Shown in pieces: positions 39,101 through 48,530 of a DNA stretch of 64,000 nucleotides. The notes beneath the pieces are model-generated. The model worked only from the letters and a program-made list of their open reading frames with translations, was not told the DNA's origin and did not search any database. The stretch covers positions 62,001 through 126,000 of the forward strand of contig CALUXX010000005.1 of assembly GCA_944324845.1 (NCBI GenBank), written 5' to 3'. The number at the start of each line of letters is the position of its first letter. Positions within the stretch are counted from its first letter, which is position 1. A program made the translations under genes and the position numbers. Origin of the DNA: Candidatus Gastranaerophilales bacterium (GTDB lineage Bacteria > Cyanobacteriota > Vampirovibrionia > Gastranaerophilales > Gastranaerophilaceae).

Positions 39101-40074
39101 TGAAAAAGATATTAACGAGTATATTAGCGATTTTGATGTTAACAGGTGCCGGAGTTTATGCTTCTGATCTTGTTATTGAATCTAAAAATCAGACTTTTAA
39201 TGAAAGCGATAATAAAATTAAATTCAATGGAAATGTAAAGGTTTCTATTGATGATTTGAAAGTTGTTGGTGAAAGTGCAGATGTTAACGTTACTAATGAC
39301 CAAAAACTTGATACTGCAACTTTTTACGATAAACCTTATGCTTATGAAATAAAGAAAAATAAAAAAAGAGAAGTTAAGGCAAATATCTTGAAGGTTTCAC
39401 TTTTATCAAAAGTAATCAGAGCCGAAGGTGATACTCAATCAATAGTTTTTGAAGGTAAAACTCCTGTTGTTGTTATTAATGCTGATGTTCAAGAATATGA
39501 TACAAAAACAGGCATAATGACAGCAAAAGGTGCGGTTACGATGCGTTATAAAGAAATTGAAACTTTTTCTAATAATGCAGAGATTACAACAGATAAAAAT
39601 GGTGATTTGAAAAAACTTGTACTAATCGGTAATGCAAGAGTTAAACAAGAAAAATCAGAGTCTTTAGCAGATAAGTTTATTTATGAAGCAAGTACCGGTA
39701 AATTGAGTGCATTTGGTAACACTACATCAAAATCTTCTATGGAAGACGGTTCTGTTTTAACTTTGAAATCATCTTATCAAGAGTATAATCAAAAAAGTTC
39801 AGTGTTTAATGCAAGTGGTAATGTTAGAATTTGGTATCAAGATTATTATGCAGTTGGTCCAAAAGTTACTCTTTATTCAACTGAAGGTTCTACAAAACCG
39901 AATGAGGCATATTTTACCGGTCGTTCAAGTATAACACAAGGTGTTAGAACAATTTATGCTGATAAAATTAAGATGACTATGCAGCCAAAAAGCTTTGATG
40001 CTCAAGGTAATACAAGAACTGTTATCAAAAATGTCGGTTCCGGTTCAGATGAAAATATGACGTTAGGATTATAA
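39100..40074 (+). CDS. lptA: LptA/OstA-family periplasmic protein
   Basis: A signal peptide (MKKILTSILAILMLTGAGVYA) precedes two to three OstA beta-jellyroll units: LVIESKNQTFNES with IKFNGNVKVSIDDLKVVGESADV, then VVVINADVQEYDTKTGIMTA and SVFNASGNVRIWYQDYYAVG. LptA bridges LPS through the periplasm. At 324 residues it is almost twice the length of E. coli LptA (185), suggesting a fused or tandem OstA arrangement seen in some lineages. It is directly coupled to lptC. Confidence 0.85.
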   Translation: MKKILTSILAILMLTGAGVYASDLVIESKNQTFNESDNKIKFNGNVKVSIDDLKVVGESADVNVTNDQKLDTATFYDKPYAYEIKKNKKREVKANILKVSLLSKVIRAEGDTQSIVFEGKTPVVVINADVQEYDTKTGIMTAKGAVTMRYKEIETFSNNAEITTDKNGDLKKLVLIGNARVKQEKSESLADKFIYEASTGKLSAFGNTTSKSSMEDGSVLTLKSSYQEYNQKSSVFNASGNVRIWYQDYYAVGPKVTLYSTEGSTKPNEAYFTGRSSITQGVRTIYADKIKMTMQPKSFDAQGNTRTVIKNVGSGSDENMTLGL

Positions 40075-40078
40075 GATA

Positions 40079-40855
40079 ATGAAAGAAAAATTAGATAAGG
40101 CTTTAGAGTGTTTTAAAAAGAAAGATTGGAATGGTGCGATTGATTTGTTTACTTCTATATTGGAAGTAGATACAGAAAATGCTGAAATATACAATAATTT
40201 AGGTTTGTGCTATGCCAATGTTGGTAATGATGAAAAAGCTGAGAAAAATTATTTGAAGTGTATTGAATTGAACCCAAAAATTCCGCAATGTTATATAAAT
40301 TTGGTTGATATATATTACAAGCAAAAAAGAATGGGTGAAGGTATAAATATTTTATCTTATGCAATAGATATGCTTGATGATAATTTAGTTTTTCGTCATT
40401 ATTTAGCAAGATTTTATATGGAAGATGCAAAACAAGATTTGGCTATAGATGAACTTGTTTATATTCTTGAACAACAACCTGATAATTATGATGCGTATTA
40501 TGATTTAGCCAAAATATATTTTGAATTTGGGAATTATGATTCTGCTATCGAAAACCTTGAAAATGTTTTGGAATATAAAACTGATAACGAATTAATTTAT
40601 TATTATTTGGCAGAAGCATATCAGGCAAATGATGAAATTGATAAGGCGATTTCTAATTTCTTAAAGGCTATTGCAACTAATAACAGATTTCCGCTGCCGT
40701 ATAAAAAGGTTGCTATATTATTTATGGCAAGAGGAGATTATGAAGATGCTGCTGAATATTTAGAAGATTATTTGAATTTTGATATTCCTCAAGAAGAAAA
40801 AGACAGTATCGAAAAACTTTTAGCAAATGTAAAGTCTAAAATTGAAGGAAATTAG
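40079..40855 (+). CDS. TPR-repeat protein
   Basis: The 258-residue protein is made of about six tetratricopeptide repeats (examples: AEIYNNLGLCYANVGNDEKA, YDAYYDLAKIYFEFGNYDSA). No signal peptide is seen, so it is a cytoplasmic scaffold. It starts four bases after lptA and sits in the same operon before dprA. TPR proteins mediate protein-protein contacts; the partner is unknown. Confidence 0.9.
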   Translation: MKEKLDKALECFKKKDWNGAIDLFTSILEVDTENAEIYNNLGLCYANVGNDEKAEKNYLKCIELNPKIPQCYINLVDIYYKQKRMGEGINILSYAIDMLDDNLVFRHYLARFYMEDAKQDLAIDELVYILEQQPDNYDAYYDLAKIYFEFGNYDSAIENLENVLEYKTDNELIYYYLAEAYQANDEIDKAISNFLKAIATNNRFPLPYKKVAILFMARGDYEDAAEYLEDYLNFDIPQEEKDSIEKLLANVKSKIEGN

Positions 40856-40862
40856 TATCCTG

Positions 40863-41951
40863 ATGAAAAGTAAATTTTGGATTGCATTTTCTTCTATAGA
40901 ACAAATTGATAGCAGCTTTATTTTAAAACTGTATAATCATTTTGGCGATATTGAAACTGCATACAACACGTCAGGTGCGATGCTAAAAAATGTTGAAAAT
41001 TTAAGTGTTAAAAAAGCAGAACATTTTTTGCGTTTAAGAGATAAAGTTAATGTTGATAAGGTGTTTTCTGATGTTGAAGTTAGGGGGATAAATTTTCTTA
41101 CTTTTGAGGATGAAAATTATCCGCAAATGCTTAAACAAATATCAAATCCGCCTGCTGTTTTATATTACAAGGGTAAACTTTTTGATTGTAATTTAGATAA
41201 AACTCTTGCAGTTGTCGGCTCAAGAAAGGCAAGTTCAAATGGTAGAGAAGATTTGAGAAAGATTATTTCCGGGCTTAAAAACACTGATATATGTATAGTT
41301 TCCGGGTTAGCATCAGGAATTGATACGGTCGCTCATACTTCTGCTATTGAGAATAATCTTAAAACTATCGGTGTTATTGCAAGCGGTTTTGATTATACGT
41401 ATCCTGCGAGTAATAAAAACCTTTATCAAAATATTGAAAATGGTTGTGGGGCGGTTTTAACTGAATATTATCCGACATTTGAACCTGTAAAATATAGATT
41501 TCCTCAAAGAAACAGAATTGTATCAGGATTATCTTATGGAACACTTGTTTGCGAAGCATCTTTAAAAAGCGGTGCTTTAATTACTGCAAATTTAACGCTT
41601 GAGCAAGGTCGAGAATTGATGTGTGTTCCGGGATTAATTTCAAACCCTAATACTCAGGGAATTTATAAGTTATTAAAAAATGGTGCAACTTTAGTTACTG
41701 AAAGTGATGATATTTTAAATGCTTTAAATTGGGAAGTTCAGGGTATTGTTCCTGTGGAACAATTAGCACTTCCTATGTTAACACCTGAAGAAGAACAGAT
41801 TTATAAATGTTTGGAAGTTGAAGAAAAAGGTATTGATGAATTGTTGGTTCAGACTAAAATGGAATTGGATGATTTATTGATGAACTTGACAATGATGGAG
41901 CTTAAGGGCATAATAAAACAGTGTGACGGGGATAGATATAAAAAGGTATAA
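40863..41951 (+). CDS. dprA: DNA-processing protein DprA
   Basis: DprA loads RecA onto incoming single-stranded DNA in natural transformation. The 362-residue protein has an N-terminal SAM-like domain and the Rossmann-like core: AVVGSRKASSNGRED, IVSGLASGIDTVAH, GVIASGFDYTYPASN, FPQRNRIVSGLS and GALITANLTLEQGRELM. The ATG at 40863 is used, since the longer frame starts from a TTG inside the TPR gene. With comF it hints at competence. topA follows two bases later, a common pairing. Confidence 0.95.
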   Translation: MKSKFWIAFSSIEQIDSSFILKLYNHFGDIETAYNTSGAMLKNVENLSVKKAEHFLRLRDKVNVDKVFSDVEVRGINFLTFEDENYPQMLKQISNPPAVLYYKGKLFDCNLDKTLAVVGSRKASSNGREDLRKIISGLKNTDICIVSGLASGIDTVAHTSAIENNLKTIGVIASGFDYTYPASNKNLYQNIENGCGAVLTEYYPTFEPVKYRFPQRNRIVSGLSYGTLVCEASLKSGALITANLTLEQGRELMCVPGLISNPNTQGIYKLLKNGATLVTESDDILNALNWEVQGIVPVEQLALPMLTPEEEQIYKCLEVEEKGIDELLVQTKMELDDLLMNLTMMELKGIIKQCDGDRYKKV

Positions 41952-41953
41952 AA

Positions 41954-44281
41954 ATGGCAGAAGCGAAGAGTAAAACTAAAGAAAAGTCATTAGTAATAGT
42001 CGAGTCACCGGCTAAATCTAAAACTATAAAAAAGATATTAGGAAATGAATTTCAGATAGAGGCAAGTTACGGACATATAAGAAATTTGCCGACAAAAGAT
42101 TCTGCTACACAAAATTTGGGATTTGATGTTAATAACAATTTTGAACCAAAATTTGAAATCATCCCAGGAAAACAACAGGTTGTAAAAAAGTTAAATGATT
42201 TAGCAAAAAAAGTTGACAAAATATACCTTGCATCCGACCCCGACCGTGAAGGAGAAGCGATTGCTTGGCATGTTCGTCAAGTATTAAAAGTTCCTGATGA
42301 AAAAATTTGCCGTATTGTGTTTAACGAAATTACACCAAAGGCTGTAAAATATTCCGTAGAAAATCCTCGTTCGATTGATATGGATATGGTTCAAGCTCAA
42401 CAAACAAGACAAATTCTTGATAAACTTGTAGGGTTTAAGTTGAGCCCTGTTTTGTGGAAGCAAATTGGGAACAGAAATTTGTCAGCAGGAAGAGTTCAGT
42501 CAGTTGCGCTTAGAATGATTTGCGAAAGAGAAGATGAAATTGAGGCTTTTGTTCCCCAAGAATATTGGTCTATTCATGCAAACCTTGATAAAGACGGCAA
42601 AGTTTTTGAGGCTGAACTATCCAAAATTAAAAATAAAGCTGTTGAAAAAAATATTAAAAATAAAGAAGAAGCTCAGAAAATTGTTGATTATTTAACCAAT
42701 CCGCAAACTGAATATGAAGTTTCCAAGGTTACAAAAAAATCAACAAAGCGTAAACCGACTGCTCCTTTTATAACTTCTACAATGCAACGTGCAGCAAGTT
42801 CAAAGTTGGGTTTTGGTGTTTCTAAAACAATGCAGGTTGCTCAAAAACTTTATGAAGGTATCGAAATTGACGGTACTCCTGTCGGTTTGATTACTTATAT
42901 GAGAACCGATAGTGTGAGGGTTTCTGATGATGCTCAGAATATGGCTCATGATTTTATTTTGCAAAATTATGGCGAAAAATATTATCCTGAAAAACCTAAT
43001 ATTTATGCAAAAGGAAAACAAAATGTTCAAGATGCTCACGAAGCAATTCGTCCATCTTACCCTGAAAGAACTCCTGAAAGTATTAAAAAATATTTGGATA
43101 ATGACCAATATAAATTATATAAATTGATTTGGGAAAAATTTATGTCGTCCCAAATGGCACCTGCTGAAATTGCTAATAAAACAATCGAAATTTCATCAGG
43201 CGATTACACGCTTAGAGCAGGTACAAGTAAAATTACTTTTGATGGATTTTTAACTCTATATAATGATTCAGAAGATGATGAAAATAAAGATTCTGATGCA
43301 AAAATTCCTGATTTAGAAAAAGGTGACAAGGTTGTTTGTAAGAAAATTGAACCTAAACAACATTTCACACAACCGCCTCCAAGATATAATGAAGCTTCTT
43401 TGGTTAAGGCTTTAGAAGAATACGGAATTGGACGTCCATCTACTTACGCAACTATTATTACTGTTATTCAAACAAGAAAGTATGTAGAGAAAAAAGATAA
43501 AGCTCTTCATCCTACTTTGCTTGGAAGAACTGTTTCTAAACAGTTAGTAAGCCAATTTGCAGACATTATGGATTATAAATTTACTGCAGGTATGGAAGAA
43601 AAACTTGATAAAATTGCTGATAAAGAAGTTGCTTGGGTAAAAGTTTTGCAAGATTTTTATAAGCCATTTATGGACGAAGTAAACTCTGTAATGCAGACAG
43701 TTCAAAGAGTTACTATCGAAACAAAAATAAAATGCCCTAATTGCGGAAAACCTATGGTGCTTAGAACAAGCAAAACCGGTTCTCAGTTTTTAGGATGCTC
43801 AGGTTATCCTGAATGTAAAACCGCTATGTCGTTAAATGTTATGCAAGAAATGAGTGAAGAACAAAATGGTGAAGAAGGTTCTCAATCAAATGCTCCTGAA
43901 GTTTATGACGGTAAGTGTGAAAAATGCGGTTCAGAAATGATTTTTAAAACAGGTCCATACGGAAAGTATATAGAATGTACCAACGAAGAATGTAAATTCC
44001 GTAAACCATACAGAAAATCAACAGGTGTAACTTGTCCAAAATGTGGTAAAGGAACTATTGTAGAACGTAAATCCAAAAGCGGAAAAATATTTTACGGCTG
44101 TGATCAGTATCCTGAATGTGATTTTGTATTGTGGAATGAGCCAACAGGGGAAAAATGTCCTGATTGTGGCAGCCTTCTAGTTAAAAAAGTATTGAAAAAA
44201 GGAACTGTAATATCTTGTTCTAATATAAAATGTTCTTATAAAAAAGAACTTGAACCAACTGAAGCTACTCAAGAAGTATAG
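41954..44281 (+). CDS. topA: DNA topoisomerase I
   Basis: TopA relaxes negative supercoils. The 775-residue protein begins with a Toprim domain (LVIVESPAKSKTIKKIL, SDPDREGEAIAWH), the catalytic tyrosine is Y315 in LITYMRTDS, and GRPSTYATII follows. Four C-terminal zinc-ribbon repeats follow, each with two CxxC-type pairs: CPNCGKPM, CEKCGSEM, CPKCGKGT and CPDCGSLL. It is in the dprA-topA order. Confidence 0.97.
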   Translation: MAEAKSKTKEKSLVIVESPAKSKTIKKILGNEFQIEASYGHIRNLPTKDSATQNLGFDVNNNFEPKFEIIPGKQQVVKKLNDLAKKVDKIYLASDPDREGEAIAWHVRQVLKVPDEKICRIVFNEITPKAVKYSVENPRSIDMDMVQAQQTRQILDKLVGFKLSPVLWKQIGNRNLSAGRVQSVALRMICEREDEIEAFVPQEYWSIHANLDKDGKVFEAELSKIKNKAVEKNIKNKEEAQKIVDYLTNPQTEYEVSKVTKKSTKRKPTAPFITSTMQRAASSKLGFGVSKTMQVAQKLYEGIEIDGTPVGLITYMRTDSVRVSDDAQNMAHDFILQNYGEKYYPEKPNIYAKGKQNVQDAHEAIRPSYPERTPESIKKYLDNDQYKLYKLIWEKFMSSQMAPAEIANKTIEISSGDYTLRAGTSKITFDGFLTLYNDSEDDENKDSDAKIPDLEKGDKVVCKKIEPKQHFTQPPPRYNEASLVKALEEYGIGRPSTYATIITVIQTRKYVEKKDKALHPTLLGRTVSKQLVSQFADIMDYKFTAGMEEKLDKIADKEVAWVKVLQDFYKPFMDEVNSVMQTVQRVTIETKIKCPNCGKPMVLRTSKTGSQFLGCSGYPECKTAMSLNVMQEMSEEQNGEEGSQSNAPEVYDGKCEKCGSEMIFKTGPYGKYIECTNEECKFRKPYRKSTGVTCPKCGKGTIVERKSKSGKIFYGCDQYPECDFVLWNEPTGEKCPDCGSLLVKKVLKKGTVISCSNIKCSYKKELEPTEATQEV

Positions 44282-44397
44282 TGGAGCTTTCTTTTTGTTT
44301 GAAATTCTCTGAAATATTAATTTCGGGGAATTGTGAAATTTGCAAAAATTTTGTATAATAAAATAAGAGAGAGGATTCAAAGAAAAAAGGTTGTTTT

Positions 44398-45795
44398 ATG
44401 GCTGTAAGTAAAGAAGAATTGTTTGCAAAATATAAAAAATTAAAATCCGAGGGTGTTAATATTACCTTGATGGAATTGAAAAAACAAATGGAAGCAGAAG
44501 AGCAGCAATCTCAACCTCAACAATCTCAAAAGCCCCAACAACCTCAAGCTATTGAAGTTGAGCAGTCAAAACCAAGCGGTTTTAGTGCTTTATCGCAGAC
44601 ATCTTCGATGAGTTCTGTTTCATATAATCATAATGAAACTGTACAACAACAGCCTTTACCTACAACCATTCAGCCTTCTGATTATAGCAATCCTCAGCCT
44701 GTGACAAATAATTGGTCAACTACATATTCTTCAATGTCTTCATCTCAAACTGAAAAACCTGTTGAAGTTCAGCCATTACCTAGATATGAAGTTAATGAGG
44801 CTATGCAAAATAGTTATTCTAATAATTTTGCATCTAATTTTGATTATAATAGTATTTCGCCTTCTCAGGTTGGAAATTCTATCAATAAATCAACAATATT
44901 TCAGCCTGTTGTGACAAATGAACCAAATAAATTTGAAATACCTAAGAATGTTGAACGTACAAAATATTGTGTGATAGGTTATCCTTTGGGACATTCTTTG
45001 TCTGTTTGTATTCATGAAGCAGGTTTTAGAAGTTTGGGGTTAAATTATACTTATGAAATTTTAGAAACTCCGCCTGAAACTCTTGTGGATAGGATTAAAT
45101 ATTTAAAATATAACGATTTTGCAGGGTTTAATGTTACTATTCCATTGAAACTTCCTGTAACAATGTTTTTGGATGAGATAGATACTTCTGCTGATTTGAT
45201 AGGGGCGGTTAATACTGTCGTTATAAATCCTGATAGAACCATGAAGGGTTATAATACAGATGTTTTAGGGTTTAGAAATGCAATTCCAAAAGAGGTTACT
45301 TTGGCCGGTAAGACAATAGGTGTTTTAGGCACAGGCGGTGCTGCAAGGGCTGCTATTACTGCGTTTGCATTGGAACAAGTTAAGCAGATTAAAATTTTTA
45401 CAAGAAATATTCCTAATTCTATGGAGCTTTTGAATTATTTACGCACAAAATTTCCTATGATTGAATTTAATGCTTTTCAAATTGAAAGAATCAGGGATTT
45501 GTCGGATGTGAATATCCTTGTTAATACTACTCCTATTGGTATGCAAGGTAGGGCTGCTGATTTGACTCCTGTTGAAGAAAATGAATTAAGAACTTTACCG
45601 CAAGGTGCGATTGTTTATGATGTTATTTATAACCCTAAAAAAACTGTTTTATTGAAATTGGCACAGAAAAACGGATACAAAACGATTAATGGTGTTGATA
45701 TGTTTATTCATCAGGCAGTTGCAGCAGAAGAAATTTGGACAGGTAGGACCCCTGATTTCAAAGATATGAAGATTGCTGCGTTAGAAAATTTATAA
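44398..45795 (+). CDS. aroE: Shikimate dehydrogenase with long Gln/Ser-rich N-terminal extension
   Basis: AroE reduces dehydroshikimate with NADPH. The catalytic part occupies about residues 187-465: CVIGYPLGHSLS, GFNVTIPLKLPV with the catalytic lysine, GAVNTVV, the NADP loop VLGTGGAARAAI and NTTPIGMQG. The first ~186 residues are not part of the enzyme: a short helical start (EELFAKYKKLKSEGVNITLM) then low-complexity Gln/Ser/Pro/Asn sequence. Normal AroE is about 270-280 residues. The whole frame is open from an ATG with AAAGG, with no internal start-like site needed. The extension may tether or localise the enzyme. Confidence 0.9.
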   Translation: MAVSKEELFAKYKKLKSEGVNITLMELKKQMEAEEQQSQPQQSQKPQQPQAIEVEQSKPSGFSALSQTSSMSSVSYNHNETVQQQPLPTTIQPSDYSNPQPVTNNWSTTYSSMSSSQTEKPVEVQPLPRYEVNEAMQNSYSNNFASNFDYNSISPSQVGNSINKSTIFQPVVTNEPNKFEIPKNVERTKYCVIGYPLGHSLSVCIHEAGFRSLGLNYTYEILETPPETLVDRIKYLKYNDFAGFNVTIPLKLPVTMFLDEIDTSADLIGAVNTVVINPDRTMKGYNTDVLGFRNAIPKEVTLAGKTIGVLGTGGAARAAITAFALEQVKQIKIFTRNIPNSMELLNYLRTKFPMIEFNAFQIERIRDLSDVNILVNTTPIGMQGRAADLTPVEENELRTLPQGAIVYDVIYNPKKTVLLKLAQKNGYKTINGVDMFIHQAVAAEEIWTGRTPDFKDMKIAALENL

Positions 45796-45799
45796 TTGT

Positions 45800-46477
45800 T
45801 TAATATCGTGACATAATTTCTTTTGAAATTTCACCCATTGTATTTTTTATTTTTGTTGCCCATTTTTCATTCCCCGGAGCATATATTGATTGAATTTGGG
45901 CGATTGTAGTTTTGTTTCTTTTTATATAATATTTGTGTAGATTTTTACATAATGATTCAATACATGCTTCATAACTTGCATTGTCCTGATATTTATGTCC
46001 CGGAGTTTTTTTCCCGGTAGTTAGTCCTGCAATATTATATTTATGAACTTTTCCATTTCTTTCCTTTGCAGGAGCTGCGCCATAGGCTGATTCTTCTTTT
46101 ACTATACTCATTAGAAATATAGCGTTAATTCCGTATTTTTCTTGTGCATCTAAAAACATTTGACCTTTGCCTGCAAGTTTTGTACCTTCCAGACATTTAT
46201 TCAGGTCTTCAACTGAACCTTTATACATATTTTCTGTTACGTCAAAGTTTTTTGTATATGTAGTTGGTATATTTGGTGTTTTAGTTTCTTGGATTTTCGG
46301 CTGCCCCTCAAGATTTATGGGTGCTTCTATTTTCGGGGTTGGTACTTTGAAACTAAAATCAATGGGTGATTTTAATGCTTTTTCCCAATCAACTTTGTAT
46401 ATTGGTTGTTGATTTGGTTGTTTCATTATATATGGGTATTTGATAGGATTGTTTGTTATACTATCATTATTTGGCAT
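45800..46477 (-). CDS. GH73-type N-acetylglucosaminidase domain protein, no signal peptide
   Basis: The 225-residue protein has a Pro/Asn-rich N-terminal ~85 residues and a C-terminal glucosaminidase (FlgJ/LytG-like) domain: GKGQMFLDAQEKYGINAIFL, IVKEESAYG with the catalytic Glu near residue 137, and KYNIAGLT. This family cleaves peptidoglycan glycan strands. No signal peptide is visible, which is odd for a wall hydrolase; export may use another route or the protein may act in a phage- or machine-linked way. GAGGTGAGAAG precedes the start. Confidence 0.82.
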   Translation of the reverse strand: MPNNDSITNNPIKYPYIMKQPNQQPIYKVDWEKALKSPIDFSFKVPTPKIEAPINLEGQPKIQETKTPNIPTTYTKNFDVTENMYKGSVEDLNKCLEGTKLAGKGQMFLDAQEKYGINAIFLMSIVKEESAYGAAPAKERNGKVHKYNIAGLTTGKKTPGHKYQDNASYEACIESLCKNLHKYYIKRNKTTIAQIQSIYAPGNEKWATKIKNTMGEISKEIMSRY

Positions 46478-46618
46478 AATCTTCTCACCTCTAATATTCC
46501 TTTTATATATAAAATAAATATTGCTCTGAAAATTGCGTTAATGTTAATAAATATTGCAAAATTTATTAATTGTGGTTCGTGTTAATATTATGATAAAATC
46601 TTAAAAAAGGGGATAAAT

Positions 46619-47431
46619 ATGACCGGAATATTAAATATACAAGTTAATCCGACATTTGGCAAATTAGAGGTAAATTTAAAAAAAGCTGAACATTTTATAA
46701 AAAAATATTCTGATAAAAATTTGGATTTGGTTGTGTTGCCTGAATTTTTTGCAACAGGGAATGATTATGAAAATTATGATAAAGTTGCTGTTGATGAAGA
46801 CGGTGGAGTGATTATTGAATTTATAAAAGATTTGTCTAAAAAATATAATACAAATATTGTAGCTGGATCTGTTATTGAAAAATCGGGAATAAATTTTTAT
46901 AATACAGCTTTTATAGTTAGTCGAAAAGGCGAAATTATCGGTAAATATCGCAAAATTCATTTGTTTGATTATATGGGAGGAAATGAGAGAGAAATTTTTA
47001 CACCAGGTGAAGATATTGCGGTTATGGATTTAGATATTGGTAAGATTGGAATTGCAATAAGTCATGATGTGAGATTTCCGCTTTTGTATAAAAATCTTTC
47101 CAAAGCTGGGGCTGATATTGTTGTTCAACCTTCTTCTTGGGTTATTCCTAATGAAATATATAATGATGCTAACTTTCTAAAATATGCACAAGAAATGTGG
47201 ATTGCTATAAATCGTACTCGCGCATATGATAATCAGGTTTATCTTGTAACAGCAAATCAAACAAAAACTTCAGGTAAAGGAGGAAGTGCGATTGGAAATT
47301 CTTTAATTATTGCTCCTACATCTGAAGTTCTTGTTAATGCTAAAAATGATCAGTGTGCTGTTTATGCTGAAGTTGATATTCAGTTAGTTAAATATTACAA
47401 ATCACTTTGTCCTATTGCTCAAATTGACTAA
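46619..47431 (+). CDS. Carbon-nitrogen hydrolase-fold protein with Cys-to-Ser at the nucleophile
   Basis: The 270-residue protein has the nitrilase-superfamily fold: LPEFFATGNDY with catalytic Glu E42, KYRKIHLFDY with Lys K112, and the nucleophile-elbow strand GIAISHDVRFPLL. At this elbow family members read like IxCYDxRFP; here the codon is AGT, giving S148 instead of the catalytic cysteine. It may be an inactive or binding homologue, or a serine variant. Closest overall to the omega-amidase/Nit2-type group. No signal peptide; GGGG precedes the ATG. Confidence 0.85.
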   Translation: MTGILNIQVNPTFGKLEVNLKKAEHFIKKYSDKNLDLVVLPEFFATGNDYENYDKVAVDEDGGVIIEFIKDLSKKYNTNIVAGSVIEKSGINFYNTAFIVSRKGEIIGKYRKIHLFDYMGGNEREIFTPGEDIAVMDLDIGKIGIAISHDVRFPLLYKNLSKAGADIVVQPSSWVIPNEIYNDANFLKYAQEMWIAINRTRAYDNQVYLVTANQTKTSGKGGSAIGNSLIIAPTSEVLVNAKNDQCAVYAEVDIQLVKYYKSLCPIAQID

Positions 47432-47436
47432 TATTG

Positions 47437-48501
47437 TTATAGTCCTGTTTTTGATTCAAGTTTTAATTTTGTTATCATATCAAGAATTACTTTTGCTTGG
47501 AATATTATTTCAAAGTAATTGTTCGGATTATCAAGCGGTTTATAGATATCCGGTTCAAACATATCTTCTTCAGCATGGATTATTAAGTTTATTTTATTTC
47601 CGTTAATATAACTGCTTGTTTTTTGTCCTGCATTATTTAAGTCTATAAGATTTTGAATTGTTGTTGTATTTAAGAAATATCTTGATTCTACTTGGTCGTT
47701 ACTGTATGTTTCAAAGATTTTTTCAAATTCATTTGATTCGAGAGTTACTTTTTCCAATCCGCGTGGACATTTTAAATTTGAACCCTTTAACTTTATAAAT
47801 ACATTTGTATTAATTTGTTTTTCCATTGTTGTTTGGAAAAGAACACCGTGGAATGTTTCAATAAATTTTATTTTTATTTTGTTTTCGGAGGTGTGATATA
47901 CTTGTCGTTCTATTAAACTAAATTCAATGATTTTAATATCTCGGCCTTCATAATTCCCCAGTATTACGTCATCTATTCTTATATGGTCATAGCGTGGTAA
48001 TAGCATTGATAAATTACTAATCTGTGCTTCTAGCATTGAAATTTCGTCGATGTTTTTATTGATCATTTTTATTATCCACTCAAAGACATAGTATTTGATT
48101 GGTAATTTAAATCCTCCCGGGATGTATTTTAAATTTTTGTCTAGTGCTTGATATAGTTTGCATAAAAGTTTTTCTTTTACCAATTTTGTATAATAAATTA
48201 TAAGTCCTACTTTTAGTACACCGCATATTGTGCTTATTGGAACGTTTATAAAGAGAATAAATATGCAAAGCATGGTTAATATAGTTTGAGTTGCTTCGTC
48301 ACTTATAAAAAAATTGGTTATAAAGAATCCTATTATTCCAAGTACAACAAAAGTTGTTGAAGCGTAAAATAGAATATTAGAAATCTTATGAACGGATGCT
48401 AAGAATTTTCTTTTCTTTTCAATTTCTTCAGCTGTACTTTTTAGACTTGTTTGATATAGTTTTGCAATATAATTGTATATTTCTGCTGTTTTGTTAGACA
48501 T
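47437..48501 (-). CDS. DUF3137-like membrane protein, copy A
   Basis: The 354-residue protein begins with a helical segment (KTAEIYNYIAKLYQ), has two membrane helices (about 42-67 and 76-105) and a C-terminal cytoplasmic domain resembling DUF3137: VILGNYEGRDIKIIEF, ETFHGVLFQTTMEKQINTNV, LESNEFEKIFETYSNDQVES and RYFLNTTTIQNLI. The function of this family is unknown. It is a tandem paralogue of the next gene, sharing both ends (KTAEIYNYIA and KLESKTGL). GGAGAAAT precedes the start. Confidence 0.82.
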   Translation of the reverse strand: MSNKTAEIYNYIAKLYQTSLKSTAEEIEKKRKFLASVHKISNILFYASTTFVVLGIIGFFITNFFISDEATQTILTMLCIFILFINVPISTICGVLKVGLIIYYTKLVKEKLLCKLYQALDKNLKYIPGGFKLPIKYYVFEWIIKMINKNIDEISMLEAQISNLSMLLPRYDHIRIDDVILGNYEGRDIKIIEFSLIERQVYHTSENKIKIKFIETFHGVLFQTTMEKQINTNVFIKLKGSNLKCPRGLEKVTLESNEFEKIFETYSNDQVESRYFLNTTTIQNLIDLNNAGQKTSSYINGNKINLIIHAEEDMFEPDIYKPLDNPNNYFEIIFQAKVILDMITKLKLESKTGL

Positions 48502-48530
48502 ATATTTCTCCTATGATTTTGTAGATGAAC

